From NCBI RefSeq assembly GCF_023516505.1, contig NZ_JAMGBB010000001.1, positions 2,465,001-2,529,000 of the forward strand: DNA of 64,000 nt. Direction: 5' to 3'. Position numbers and translations under genes: made by a program. A model generated the notes under the pieces. The model ran no database searches. It was not told where the DNA came from and was given only the letters and a program-made list of their open reading frames with translations. Below, piece by piece: positions 10,998 to 19,334 of the stretch. Source of the DNA: Sphingomonas brevis. GTDB taxonomy: Bacteria > Pseudomonadota > Alphaproteobacteria > Sphingomonadales > Sphingomonadaceae. Every line of letters begins with the position of its first letter. Position 1 is the first letter of the stretch.

Positions 10998-12680
10998 ATG
11001 CTGAGTCATTTCAAGGGTCTGCCGGGCCCACCATTGGTCGAGCACACCATCGGCCAGGCGCTGGTGAACGCCGCCGAACAATGGGGCGATCGAGATGCGA
11101 TTGTCTCGGTTCACCAGAATGTCCGCCTGACCTGGGCGGGGTTGCTGGAACAGGTCGACCGGTTGGCGAGTAATTTGATCGATCTCGGACTTGAGGCCGG
11201 GGATCGCATCGGCATCTGGTCGCCCAATTGCGTCGAATGGGTGCTGACCCAGTTCGCCGCTGCCCGCGCCGGCCTGATCCTGGTGACAATCAATCCCGCC
11301 TATCGGCTGCGCGAGGCCGAATATACGTTCAACAAGGTCGGCGTGCGCGCATTGGTCGCGGCTGAAGAGTTCAAGAGCAGCGACTATCTCGCCATGGTCG
11401 AAACGCTGGCGCCGGAGCTGGCGGGCTCGACGCCCGGGCACCTCAGCTCGGCCAAGCTCCCGACCCTGGAAATGGCGATCAAGCTTGGGTCCGCGAAGCG
11501 CCCCGGCTGGATAAGTTTCGACGAGCTGGCGGCGCGTGCCGCAAACGGCGAGGAGCTGTCGCGGCGGGCGCAGACGCTAAGCGCCCGCGACGCGATCAAC
11601 ATCCAGTTCACCAGCGGCACCACCGGCATGCCCAAGGGTGCGACCCTGTCGCACCACAATATCCTCAACAATGGCATGTTCGTCGGCGCGGCGCAGGATT
11701 TCACAGCCGACGACCGGCTGTGCGTCCCGGTGCCGCTTTACCATTGCTTCGGCATGGTGATGGGTGTGCTCGCCTGCCTGACCCATGGTGCGGCGATGAT
11801 CTTCCCAAGCGATGCGTTCGAACCGGAATCGGTGCTGAAAGCGATTGAGCAGGAACGTTGCACCGCGCTTTATGGCGTCCCGACCATGTTCATCGCCGAG
11901 CTGTCGGCGCCCGATTTCGACAAATACGACCTCTCGTCGCTTCGCACCGGGATCATGGCCGGCGCAATCTGCCCCGAGCCGGTGATGCGCGAGGTGATCG
12001 AACGAATGCACATGAGCGAGGTGACGATCGGCTACGGCATGACGGAGACCAGCCCGATCAGTTTCCAGACCGATCCCGACGATCCGCTGGAAAAGAGGGT
12101 GGAAACGGTCGGCCGGGTCCAGCCGCACCTTGAATGCAAGATGGTGGACGGCGAGGGCAATATCGTACCTGTGGGAACGCCAGGGGAGCTTTGCACCAAG
12201 GGCTATTCGGTGATGATCGGCTATTGGGACGACCCGCAGAAGACCGCCGAGGCGATCGACGCCGACGGCTACATGCACAGCGGCGACCTCGCCACCTTCG
12301 ACGAGCAGGGCTATGCCGAGATCGTCGGCCGGATCAAGGACATGATCATCCGCGGCGGCGAGAATATCTATCCCAAGGAAATCGAGGAGTATCTGCTCGG
12401 CCATCCCAAGGTCGAGGATGTCGCCGTGGTCGGCCTGCCTGATGAGAAATATGGCGAGGAGGTGTGCGCCTGGATCAGGCTGGAGGCCGGCGAGCAGATG
12501 AGCGAGCAGGAGCTGCGCGATTTCTGCCGCGACCAGATTGCGCATTACAAGATTCCGCGCTTCATTCGCTTCGTCGACGCCTTTCCGATGACCGTCACCG
12601 GGAAGGTCCAGAAATTCGTCATTCGCGAGGCTATGGTCGCGGAGCTTCAACCGGCGAACAATGTGCCGCATCCGGCGTAG
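10998..12680 (+). CDS. AMP-binding acyl-CoA synthetase (FadD-like)
   Basis: A 560-residue ANL-superfamily ligase that should activate a fatty or other carboxylic acid to its CoA thioester through an acyl-adenylate. Motifs are in order: the phosphate loop [18 protein letters not shown], the aromatic/acid motif GYGMTETSP, the hinge region [18 protein letters not shown] followed by [17 protein letters not shown], and the C-terminal catalytic lysine in TVTGKVQKF. Length and motifs fit medium- to long-chain acyl-CoA synthetases of the FadD/AMP-binding group; chain-length preference cannot be read. The ATG has a GGAGG site 5 bases upstream; the frame is open a further 213 bases but that part is not protein-like. 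Confidence 0.92.
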   Translation: MLSHFKGLPGPPLVEHTIGQALVNAAEQWGDRDAIVSVHQNVRLTWAGLLEQVDRLASNLIDLGLEAGDRIGIWSPNCVEWVLTQFAAARAGLILVTINPAYRLREAEYTFNKVGVRALVAAEEFKSSDYLAMVETLAPELAGSTPGHLSSAKLPTLEMAIKLGSAKRPGWISFDELAARAANGEELSRRAQTLSARDAINIQFTSGTTGMPKGATLSHHNILNNGMFVGAAQDFTADDRLCVPVPLYHCFGMVMGVLACLTHGAAMIFPSDAFEPESVLKAIEQERCTALYGVPTMFIAELSAPDFDKYDLSSLRTGIMAGAICPEPVMREVIERMHMSEVTIGYGMTETSPISFQTDPDDPLEKRVETVGRVQPHLECKMVDGEGNIVPVGTPGELCTKGYSVMIGYWDDPQKTAEAIDADGYMHSGDLATFDEQGYAEIVGRIKDMIIRGGENIYPKEIEEYLLGHPKVEDVAVVGLPDEKYGEEVCAWIRLEAGEQMSEQELRDFCRDQIAHYKIPRFIRFVDAFPMTVTGKVQKFVIREAMVAELQPANNVPHPA

Positions 12681-12700
12681 GAAAGGATGGAGGGGGAGGA

Positions 12701-12925
12701 ATGGCGCGATTCATTTGCTGCACACGCCAGGACAATAAGGAAGGCGGCGGCGAGCCGGTGTGGATCAATCTCGATCTCGTCGCCGCGGTCCAGATCGACC
12801 AGTTCGGCGTCGGATCGAAGATCGTCTTCACCGGCGAAAACGCCGCCCATTTCTACGTCCAGGAAAAGCCGCACGAGATTTTCGAGAAACGGTTGGTCGA
12901 AGCCAAGGCTTCGTCGAAGGGTTAG
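12701..12925 (+). CDS. Small conserved hypothetical protein (74 aa)
   Basis: A 74-residue soluble protein starting at an ATG immediately preceded by a run AGGGGGAGGA. It begins MARFICCTRQDN and contains WINLDLVAAVQ, SKIVFTGENAAHFYVQEK and a charged C-terminus. The pattern of short beta strands around a central tryptophan recalls FlbD/SpoVE-type small regulators of the form (V/I)xLN-dxI, but this resemblance is weak and I do not assign a function. It follows the acyl-CoA synthetase by 20 bases and could be its operon partner. Confidence 0.65.
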   Translation: MARFICCTRQDNKEGGGEPVWINLDLVAAVQIDQFGVGSKIVFTGENAAHFYVQEKPHEIFEKRLVEAKASSKG

Positions 12926-13018
12926 CTGCCGCTCGAACCAAATTCGGTTTCAACCACTGTCCTACAGATAACCAAATAGGTAATTCACTCGCGACTCGGT
13001 GGACCGGAGGAGCGGGAA

Positions 13019-13564
13019 ATGGACGTGGACGCGCTGATCGATGAGCTGATCGAGCGGGAGGGCGGCTATGTGAACCAACCCGCCGACAAGGGCGGTCCGA
13101 CGCGGTTCGGCATTACGGAAGGCGTGGCCCGGGCCCATGGCTATGCCGGGCCGATGTCCACGTTGCCGCGCGAGGAAGCGGCGGCAATCTATCGCCGGCT
13201 CTACTGGCTTAGGCCTCGCTTCGACGATATCGCCAAGCGATCACCGCGGGTGGCGGCGGAGCTGTTCGATACCGGCGCGAACATGGGCCCAGCGGTGGCG
13301 GCCACATTCCTCCAGCGGGCGCTGACCGCGCTCAACCGCGGCGGCAAGGATTATCCGGACCTGGTGCCGGACGGACGGGTTGGGCCGGCGACGATCGCCG
13401 CGCTCGATGCCTTCCTCGAGGCTCGCGGAAAGACCGGCGGCGAGACCGTCCTGCTCCGCGCGCTCGAGGCATTGCAGGGGGAAAGATATCTCCGCCTGGC
13501 GGAGAAGCGTCCAGCCAATGAGGCGTTTCTATATGGGTGGCTGGCGAACCGTATTGGTGAATGA
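13019..13564 (+). CDS. GH108 N-acetylmuramidase (endolysin-like)
   Basis: A 181-residue glycoside hydrolase family 108 protein. The N-terminal catalytic half carries the family signature EREGGYVNQPADKGGPTRFG, with the catalytic Glu just before GGY, then a central segment (LYWLRPRFDDIA, FDTGANMGP) and a C-terminal peptidoglycan-binding part (DGRVGPATIAALDAFL). It lacks a signal peptide, so it needs a holin for release, and a holin gene follows 56 bases downstream. The same enzyme family supplies the endolysin of the Rhodobacter gene transfer agent (recalled knowledge). No phage structural genes surround it. Confidence 0.9.
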   Translation: MDVDALIDELIEREGGYVNQPADKGGPTRFGITEGVARAHGYAGPMSTLPREEAAAIYRRLYWLRPRFDDIAKRSPRVAAELFDTGANMGPAVAATFLQRALTALNRGGKDYPDLVPDGRVGPATIAALDAFLEARGKTGGETVLLRALEALQGERYLRLAEKRPANEAFLYGWLANRIGE

Positions 13565-13620
13565 CCAATATCATAAATAACCGCCATGACCGTGAACATT
13601 TGTGAAGATTTGGAGGATTT

Positions 13621-14034
13621 ATGGCACTATTCGAAGCGATCGTCGGGCCGGTATCGAAGCTGCTCGACAAGATCATTCCCGACCCCCAAGCGCGCGACCG
13701 CGCCAAGCTGGAACTGATCAAGCTGCAGGGCGACCAGGAGATGCAGGCGATCGGAGCGCAGATGCAGGCGATCGTCGCCGAAGCGCAGTCGGCCGATCCC
13801 TGGACCAGCCGCGCTCGCCCCAGCTTCCTCTATGTCATGTATGCGCTGATCCTGTGGGCGATCCCGATGGGCCTGATCGCCGCTTTCGACCCCAGGCTGG
13901 CGAGGGGCATTGCGAATGGAATGAGCAGCTATTTGCGGGGCCTTCCGGAGCAACTCTACATGCTCTTCGGCACCGGCTATCTGGGCTACACCATGGCCCG
14001 GACCTGGGGTAAGGCCAAGGGAGTGGAGCGGTGA
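13621..14034 (+). CDS. Holin family protein (3-TM, GTA holin type)
   Basis: A 137-residue protein whose pattern matches the 3-TM holin family named for gene-transfer release (PF11351). The first half is amphipathic and Gln/Ala-rich (RAKLELIKLQGDQEMQAIGA). It is followed by the conserved TSRARPSFLYVMYALILWAI, a hydrophobic segment ending near MGLIAAF, and a second membrane helix around LYMLFGTGYLGYTMARTWGK. It is predicted to form membrane lesions that let the upstream muramidase reach peptidoglycan. An ATG with upstream GGAGG is used. Together with the preceding gene it forms a two-gene lysis cassette. Confidence 0.85.
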   Translation: MALFEAIVGPVSKLLDKIIPDPQARDRAKLELIKLQGDQEMQAIGAQMQAIVAEAQSADPWTSRARPSFLYVMYALILWAIPMGLIAAFDPRLARGIANGMSSYLRGLPEQLYMLFGTGYLGYTMARTWGKAKGVER

Positions 14035-14041
14035 CTTGGCT

Positions 14042-14110
14042 CGTCATTGCGAGGAGCCGGAGGCGACGCGGCAATCCAGGCTGGATTGCATCGATTCGCT
14101 CGCAATGACG
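14042..14110. repeat. Palindromic intergenic repeat, CGTCATTGCGA type
   Basis: The ends are perfect 11-base inverted repeats (CGTCATTGCGA and TCGCAATGACG). Inside lies a second perfect palindrome, GCAATCCAG and CTGGATTGC, separated by one base, so the whole element folds into a long double hairpin. It sits between the holin stop and the TMEM175 start. Elements of this kind are dispersed in many proteobacterial genomes; only one copy occurs in this window. Confidence 0.8.
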
Positions 14111-14124
14111 GAAGGGGCACAAGC

Positions 14125-14694
14125 ATGAAACCGGAACGATTGGCGGCATTCACCGACGGGGTCATCGCCATCATCATCACCATCATGGTGCTGGAACTGC
14201 CGACTCCGCATGGCGCCGATCTCGCCTCGTTGAAGCCGGTCCTGCCGTTGCTCGCTGCCTATTTGCTCGCCTTCGTCAATGTCGGCATTTACTGGTCGAA
14301 CCACCATCACATGCTGCAAGCCGCGAAGAAGGTGAACGGCGCGGTTCTATGGGCCAACAACGCCTTGTTGTTCAGCCTGTCGCTGGTGCCATTCCTGATC
14401 CGCTGGATCGGCGAAGAGGGTGTGCATGCCCTGCCCGTCGCCGCTTACGGCGTCGTGCTGATCCTGGCGGCCTTCTGCTATTATCTCCTCGAGCGTGCCT
14501 TGATCGCCGCCGAGGGCGAGGAATCCAGGGTCAAGGAGGCGGTCGGCGCGAAGCAGAAGGAGTGGGTCAGCCTGATCGGCTATGCCACCGCGACGGGCCT
14601 GGCGTTCGTTTCCCCCTATATCGCGGTGGCCATATACGTAGCCGTCACCGCCATGTGGCTGATCCCCGACCGCCGGTTCGAATTCTGGCGTTAG
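14125..14694 (+). CDS. TMEM175 family potassium channel-like protein (DUF1211)
   Basis: A 189-residue, six-helix membrane protein of the TMEM175 family. The signature sits at the N-terminus as ERLAAFTDGVIAIIITIMVL, whose conserved FxDG-x-x-AI helix forms the pore in bacterial homologues. A second conserved element is YWSNHHHMLQ in helix 3. Bacterial members assemble as tetramers and leak potassium (family knowledge). The start was set at an ATG with a GAAGGGG site 8 bases upstream; the open frame upstream runs through the palindromic repeat and is not coding. Confidence 0.88.
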   Translation: MKPERLAAFTDGVIAIIITIMVLELPTPHGADLASLKPVLPLLAAYLLAFVNVGIYWSNHHHMLQAAKKVNGAVLWANNALLFSLSLVPFLIRWIGEEGVHALPVAAYGVVLILAAFCYYLLERALIAAEGEESRVKEAVGAKQKEWVSLIGYATATGLAFVSPYIAVAIYVAVTAMWLIPDRRFEFWR

Positions 14695-14760
14695 AGCCTG
14701 CTTTGCCCGACTGGCAGGCTCACGCTTGCACGTCCCGAACGGCCTTCCCACATCGCGCTC

Positions 14761-15294
14761 ATGGAAAAATATCATGGAACCACCATCCTGGGCGTGAAGA
14801 AGGACGGCAGGACCGTCATCGCCGGTGACGGCCAGGTCAGCCTCGGCAACACGGTCATCAAGCCCAACGCCAAGAAGGTGAGGCGGCTTGGCGACGGCAG
14901 CGTGATCGGCGGCTTCGCCGGCGCAACCGCCGATGCCTTCACCCTGTTCGAGCGGCTGGAGAAGAAGCTGGAGGCGAGCCGCGGACAGTTGCTTCGCGCG
15001 GCGGTCGAGCTGGCCAAGGATTGGCGGACCGACAAATATCTACGCAACCTGGAGGCGATGATGATCGTCGCCGACAAGGAAACGTTGCTGATCCTGACCG
15101 GCAACGGCGACGTGCTGGAGCCCGAAGGCGGGATCGCGGCAATCGGATCGGGCGGCAATTATGCGCTCGCCGCGGCGCGCGCGCTCAGCGACTATGAGCA
15201 GGATCCGGAAAAGCTGGCACGGCGCGCGATGGCGATCGCTGCCGAAGTGTGCGTCTTCACCAACGACCAGCTGACGATTGAGACGATTGAATAG
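14761..15294 (+). CDS. hslV: ATP-dependent protease subunit HslV
   Basis: Threonine peptidase subunit of the HslVU (ClpQY) protease. The 177-residue product reads [16 protein letters not shown]; the proteolytic N-terminal threonine is exposed after removal of the leader, as in other alphaproteobacterial HslV. Further motifs are [50 protein letters not shown] and ALAAARAL. Its partner hslU lies downstream but is separated by an unrelated oxidoreductase gene and a palindromic repeat, which is not the usual contiguous hslVU arrangement. Confidence 0.96.
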   Translation: MEKYHGTTILGVKKDGRTVIAGDGQVSLGNTVIKPNAKKVRRLGDGSVIGGFAGATADAFTLFERLEKKLEASRGQLLRAAVELAKDWRTDKYLRNLEAMMIVADKETLLILTGNGDVLEPEGGIAAIGSGGNYALAAARALSDYEQDPEKLARRAMAIAAEVCVFTNDQLTIETIE

Positions 15295-15302
15295 TAGCTA
15301 GT

Positions 15303-15369
15303 CCGTTCGTCCCGAGCGACGTCGAGGGACGGACCGCCAACGTGTCTCGACTTCGCTCGACACGAACGG
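15303..15369. repeat. Palindromic intergenic repeat, CCGTTCGT type
   Basis: The ends are inverted repeats CCGTTCGT and ACGAACGG; within them, CGTCCC...GGGACGG and TGTCTCGACTTCGCTCGACA form further hairpins. It lies between hslV and the oxidase-like gene. The TCGACTTCGCTCGACA core is typical of dispersed sphingomonad repeats (recalled); a different family from the others in this window. Confidence 0.7.
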
Positions 15370-15382
15370 CAGTGTAAGAACG

Positions 15383-16480
15383 ATGTTTCTCGACCGCCGA
15401 ACCTTTGCGATCAGCTCGACCGCGCTGCTCGCTGGGTGCGCGACGACCGGCACGCGACCGCTCGCGGTTGCCGGTTGCACGCAACTGCCCAAGGTATTGG
15501 TCGATGAAAGCCGGGTGATCCGCACCGTCGCGGGCCTGAGGCCGTATCGCTCGGCAGGCTTCGTCGTTCGGCGCGAGGCTCTCGGCGAAAAATCTCTGGT
15601 CCACAATTATGGCCACGGCGGCGCCGGTATCACGCTGAGTTGGGGAAGCTCTCGGCTGGCGACCGACCTGGGACTCCAGGGACATTCAGGACCTGTCGCA
15701 GTGATCGGCAGCGGGGTGATGGGACTGACCACCGCGCGGCTGGTGCAGGAGGCTGGCTTCCCGGTCAGGATTTATACCGCCGCTTTACCACCCGACACGA
15801 CATCGGCTGTTGCGGGCGGGCAGGTCTCGCCGTTCGGGCATTACCGCGAAGGGGAAGTGACGCCAGAATGGATGGCCCAGTTTCAGTCGGCGATGGCTTA
15901 TAGCTGGCAGCGATTCCAGGCATTGGTCGGGGAGCGCTACGGCATCCGCTGGCAACGCACCTATGAGGAAACGCGCGACACGATCTACCCCAATGACTGG
16001 ATGAATCCTTACTATCCAAACGGGCGATTGTTGCGTCCCGAAGAACATCCTTTCCCGGTTGCGCGGGTGGTCGCCTTCGACACCATGTATGTCGAGACGC
16101 CGCGGTTCATGGCGGAATTGACCAGCGAGGTGCTTAATGCGGGCGGTACGATCCGCATGCGCAAGTTCGAAAGCCTGGCCGACGTCGCCGCCTTGCCCGA
16201 GACGCTCGCGTTCAACTGCACGGGAATTGGCGCCAAGGCGCTGGTCGGAGACGAGAAACTTACACCGGTTCGCGGGCAACTGGCGGTGCTCCAGCCGCAG
16301 CACGAGGTTCGCTATGCCTTCGCTGGCAGCGCCGGTTACATGTTTCCGAGGGGCGACGGCATCCTGCTCGGCGGGACGTTCGAGCGCGGCGAATGGGACG
16401 CGACCCCACAGCCCGACGACATCGCCCGCATCATCTCTTCGCACAAAAGGCTGTTCGCGGACTTCCGCTGCACCGCTTGA
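15383..16480 (+). CDS. FAD-dependent D-amino-acid-oxidase-like protein, circularly permuted
   Basis: A 365-residue exported flavoprotein. The N-terminus (DRRTFAISSTALLAGC) has a twin-arginine-like pair and a lipobox Cys. Residues about 50-90 then carry motifs that close ordinary D-amino-acid oxidases (TVAGLRPYRSAGFVVR; LVHNYGHGGAGITLSWG). Only after these comes the FAD-binding start (GPVAVIGSGVMGLTTARL) that normally opens the protein. The rest follows DAAO order: TTSAVAGGQVSPFGHY, FNCTGIGAKALVGD, LTPVRGQLAVL, YMFPRGDGILLGGTFERG. The chain stops where the GLRP segment would normally begin, so the order is a circular permutation. The likely activity is oxidative deamination of D-amino or related acids at the periplasmic face; the substrate is unknown. 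It lies between hslV and hslU. Confidence 0.85.
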   Translation: MFLDRRTFAISSTALLAGCATTGTRPLAVAGCTQLPKVLVDESRVIRTVAGLRPYRSAGFVVRREALGEKSLVHNYGHGGAGITLSWGSSRLATDLGLQGHSGPVAVIGSGVMGLTTARLVQEAGFPVRIYTAALPPDTTSAVAGGQVSPFGHYREGEVTPEWMAQFQSAMAYSWQRFQALVGERYGIRWQRTYEETRDTIYPNDWMNPYYPNGRLLRPEEHPFPVARVVAFDTMYVETPRFMAELTSEVLNAGGTIRMRKFESLADVAALPETLAFNCTGIGAKALVGDEKLTPVRGQLAVLQPQHEVRYAFAGSAGYMFPRGDGILLGGTFERGEWDATPQPDDIARIISSHKRLFADFRCTA

Positions 16481-16560
16481 AGTGCCCTGACGCGCCTCCA
16501 ATCTAATCGGGGATGAACTACCAGCCCCTTGCATTCGAACCCGCCGAGGCGACCGAAGAG

Positions 16561-17859
16561 ATGAACGACAGTCTTACTCCCAAGGCGATCGTCGCCGCCC
16601 TCGACGAGCATATCGTCGGCCAGCATGACGCGAAAAAGGCGGTCGCGGTCGCGCTGCGCAATCGTTGGCGGCGCCAGCGCCTGTCGCCCGAACTGCGCGA
16701 CGAGGTCACGCCCAAGAATATTTTGATGATCGGCCCGACCGGGGTGGGCAAGACCGAGATCAGCCGGCGGCTGGCAAAATTGGCCGACGCGCCGTTCGTC
16801 AAGGTCGAGGCGACCAAGTTCACCGAGGTCGGCTATGTCGGCCGCGACGTCGAGCAGATCGCCCGGGACCTGGTCGAGGAGGCGGTGCGGCTGGAGCGCG
16901 AGCGGCGCCGCGAAAAGGTTCGCGAGGCGAGCGAAACCGCGGCGATGGACCGGCTGCTCGATGCGCTGACCGGCAAAGGCTCGTCGGAGGCAACCCGCGC
17001 CAGCTTCCGCGCACGCTTCGCTGACGGCAGCCTCGACAATGCCGAGGTCGAGATCGAGGTCGCGGAGGCGCCCAACATGCCGTTCGAAATCCCCGGCAAT
17101 GGCGGCGTCGGAATGATCAATCTTAGCGAGATGATGTCGAAGGCGATGGGCGGCCCGCCCAAGAAGCGGCGCAAGCTCAAGGTCCGCGACGCCTTCGCCA
17201 AGCTGGTCGAGGAGGAGGCCGACAAGCGCGTCGACCAGGACGACGTCACCCGCGTCGCGCTGTCGGACGCCGAGGCCAATGGCATCGTCTTCCTCGACGA
17301 GATCGACAAGATCGCAGTCAGCGACGTTCGCGGCGGTTCGGTCAGCCGCGAGGGCGTCCAGCGCGACCTGCTGCCGCTGATCGAAGGGACCACGGTCGCG
17401 ACCAAATATGGGCCGATCAAGACCGACCATATCCTCTTCATTGCGTCCGGCGCGTTCCACGTCGCCAAGCCGGCCGACCTGTTGCCCGAGCTTCAGGGCC
17501 GGCTGCCGATCCGGGTCGAGCTGAGCGCACTCAGCGAAGAGGATTTCGTCCGCATCCTGTCGGCCACCCGCGCCAGCCTGACCGAGCAGTATCGCGCCTT
17601 GCTGGCGACCGAGGAGGTGACGATCGACTTTACCGAGGACGGTATTGCCGCGCTCGCGCGGATCGCCGCCGAAGTGAATGACGCGGTCGAAAATATCGGC
17701 GCGCGGCGCCTGCAGACGGTGATGGAGCGGCTGGTCGAGGACATCAGCTTCACGGCCGAGGATCGCAAGGGCGAGACGCTGGTGATCGACGCCGCCTTCG
17801 TCGAACAGCAGCTCGCCGGAATCGCCAAGGACACCGACCTATCGAGATATGTCCTTTAG
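16561..17859 (+). CDS. hslU: ATP-dependent protease ATPase subunit HslU
   Basis: AAA+ unfoldase that feeds substrates to HslV. The 432-residue form begins [20 protein letters not shown], the conserved HslU start; the frame is open to an ATG at 16513, which would add 16 residues. Walker A is GPTGVGKTE; the I domain runs between about residues 110 and 245 (basic coiled region and the GPPKKRRKL segment). Walker B is [12 protein letters not shown], and sensor and arginine-finger motifs follow ([28 protein letters not shown]). The C-terminus ends in YVL, close to the usual RYIL tail that inserts into HslV. Confidence 0.96.
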   Translation: MNDSLTPKAIVAALDEHIVGQHDAKKAVAVALRNRWRRQRLSPELRDEVTPKNILMIGPTGVGKTEISRRLAKLADAPFVKVEATKFTEVGYVGRDVEQIARDLVEEAVRLERERRREKVREASETAAMDRLLDALTGKGSSEATRASFRARFADGSLDNAEVEIEVAEAPNMPFEIPGNGGVGMINLSEMMSKAMGGPPKKRRKLKVRDAFAKLVEEEADKRVDQDDVTRVALSDAEANGIVFLDEIDKIAVSDVRGGSVSREGVQRDLLPLIEGTTVATKYGPIKTDHILFIASGAFHVAKPADLLPELQGRLPIRVELSALSEEDFVRILSATRASLTEQYRALLATEEVTIDFTEDGIAALARIAAEVNDAVENIGARRLQTVMERLVEDISFTAEDRKGETLVIDAAFVEQQLAGIAKDTDLSRYVL

Positions 17860-17861
17860 TT

Positions 17862-17985
17862 GTCATCCCGGGCTTGATGACCGGCATGCGGCACTGTCTG
17901 GGGGACAGTGCCGGTCCGGACATGGATCCGCCTTTTATTCCCGCGAAGTGAAGAGAAGGCAGACCCCGGCTCAGGGCCGGGGTGA
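17862..17985. repeat. Palindromic intergenic repeat, GTCATCCCGG type
   Basis: Near-perfect inverted ends GTCATCCCGG and CCGGGGTGAC enclose a strong hairpin with 10-base arms (CGGCACTGTC and GACAGTGCCG, loop TGGGG) and a second GC-rich palindrome. It starts just after the hslU stop and overlaps the 3' end of the convergent DUF2459 gene. The hairpins might aid transcript termination or stability, but no T run follows. Confidence 0.7.
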
Positions 17986-18675
17986 CGATTGAGGTTGGGC
18001 CGGGCGATAATAGGCGACCATCCCCTGGACGAAGGGCGACCACAGCGGCGCCTGCACGCCCGCAAGGCGAAGCCGGCTTGCCGCCCATTGGTTGCAAGTG
18101 TGGATGGCATTGGCCTTGCCGCTGCCGCGATAGAAGGCGTCTCGGGGGCCGTAGCCCGGATGATCGATGCGGATCGGCCTTCCATTCGCGTCGAGCGCGA
18201 AGCCCTCCCGGATCGCGGCCCACAAGCGGCGATACTGCTCGGGCGTGAGGCGAATGGCGCGAGCGGCGAAGCGTGGGTCCTCGACCCATTCGACATGCAT
18301 TACCTGCTCGCCGCCGGTCAGCGCCTTCGCCGCGGTCTTGATCGACAGGTCGCCCCAGGTCGGGGTTTCCAGATAGACCTGCCGCTCGCCGGCCCCGAAC
18401 GCGATCCACCGCGCATCGGCGGGCACATTGGCCATGTCCGACCTCGGCACCAGCGGCCGCCAGTCGAGCCCCTCGACAACTGCCGGAAGCACCAGGTCGG
18501 CGTGGACGCCATTATTGGCGAGATAGATGGTGATTCCCTGTTTCGGCTCGCGCCAGCTGTTATTGACCGGGATCAGCGCGCCGATCAGCGCGGCCAACAG
18601 ATAAAATCCGGGAATCGCCAGGATCGCGAGAGCGATGCGGGCCGGCCAGCGGAGCTTTCGACGACGGCGGATCAT
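17971..18675 (-). CDS. DUF2459 / TIGR02117 family protein
   Basis: A 234-residue protein with one N-terminal membrane anchor (about residues 12-34, ARIALAILAIPGFYLLAALI) after a basic stretch MIRRRRKLRW. The periplasmic part matches the TIGR02117 pattern: IYLANNGVHADLVLP, WIAFGAGERQVYLETPTWGD, FYRGSGKANAIHTCNQWAA. The family has no proven function; the fold and the conserved His/Cys (HTCNQW) suggest a papain/NlpC-like hydrolase (inference). The last residues overlap the palindromic repeat. Confidence 0.82.
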   Translation of the reverse strand: MIRRRRKLRWPARIALAILAIPGFYLLAALIGALIPVNNSWREPKQGITIYLANNGVHADLVLPAVVEGLDWRPLVPRSDMANVPADARWIAFGAGERQVYLETPTWGDLSIKTAAKALTGGEQVMHVEWVEDPRFAARAIRLTPEQYRRLWAAIREGFALDANGRPIRIDHPGYGPRDAFYRGSGKANAIHTCNQWAASRLRLAGVQAPLWSPFVQGMVAYYRPAQPQSSPRP

Positions 18676-18770
18676 TTGGGAAGGGTAGCGATCGCGTTGC
18701 GGCTGTCATCACTCGACATCCGTCGGATTTTCATTTTGAGGCCGTCCCCCGGACGGTCGCGAAAGGAAAA

Positions 18771-18847
18771 TGGTCGGGGCGACTGGATTCGAACCAGCGA
18801 CCCCCACACCCCCAGTGTGATGCGCTACCAGGCTGCGCTACGCCCCG
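18771..18847 (-). tRNA. tRNA-Pro (anticodon GGG)
   Basis: The reverse strand reads CGGGGCGTAGCGCAGCCTGG at the 5' end and pairs with CGCCCCG at the 3' end, followed by ACCA, so CCA is encoded. The D stem GCGC, the anticodon stem TCACA/TGTGG with loop CTGGGGG (anticodon GGG), and the T arm CTGGTTCGAATCCAG are all intact; total length 77. A GC hairpin (CCGTCC, loop of three, GGACGG) lies 15 bases downstream but has no T run. Confidence 0.96.
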
Positions 18848-18995
18848 ACCGGTCGCGCCCGTTCGGACGCGAGAGCGGCGCATCTAAGGCGACGAGCATC
18901 GCTTGGCAAGGCAGCCCACGGCGTGATAGGCGGCCCGCCACTTCCTGCGCTTGGGGCATTACAGGCGCGCATATGAAGAAGAGTTTTCCAATCCC

Positions 18996-19319
18996 ATGAC
19001 CATCACGACGCTTCTCGCCGCCGCCGCTCCTACGGGCGGAGCCAGCTTCTTCATCCAGACCATCCCGCTGGTCCTGGTTTTCGTCATCTTCTGGTTCCTG
19101 CTGATCCGACCGCAGCAAAAGCGGATGAAGGACCATCAGGCCGCGGTTGCTGCAGTCAAAAAGGGCGACCGCGTCGTTACCGGCGGCGGCCTGATCGGCA
19201 AGGTCACCAAGGTCGGCGACAGTGAAGTGGAAGTTGAGATCGCGCCGAACGTCCGCGTCCAGGCGGTCAAGTCGACGCTCAGCCAGGTTGGCGGCACCGC
19301 TGCCCCGGCAAACGACTAA
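18996..19319 (+). CDS. yajC: Preprotein translocase accessory subunit YajC
   Basis: A 107-residue single-pass membrane protein that joins SecD and SecF in the Sec holotranslocon. One membrane helix spans about residues 18-38 (FFIQTIPLVLVFVIFWFLLI). The family signature LIRPQQKRMKDHQAAV and the C-terminal domain GDRVVTGGGLIGKVTKVGD follow. The start was chosen at the ATG with GAAGAG upstream rather than an earlier in-frame codon. It leads a yajC-secD-secF run, with 15 bases to secD. Confidence 0.95.
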   Translation: MTITTLLAAAAPTGGASFFIQTIPLVLVFVIFWFLLIRPQQKRMKDHQAAVAAVKKGDRVVTGGGLIGKVTKVGDSEVEVEIAPNVRVQAVKSTLSQVGGTAAPAND

Positions 19320-19334
19320 AGGGCCGCGTCCAAC

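Noticed and set aside
13019-14034. Prophage
   Set aside because: Only lysis genes are present; no integrase, att repeats, terminase, capsid or tail genes nearby.
18742-18756. GC hairpin downstream of tRNA-Pro as a terminator
   Set aside because: Perfect 6-base stem but no T run on the side facing away from the tRNA, so it is not called as an intrinsic terminator.
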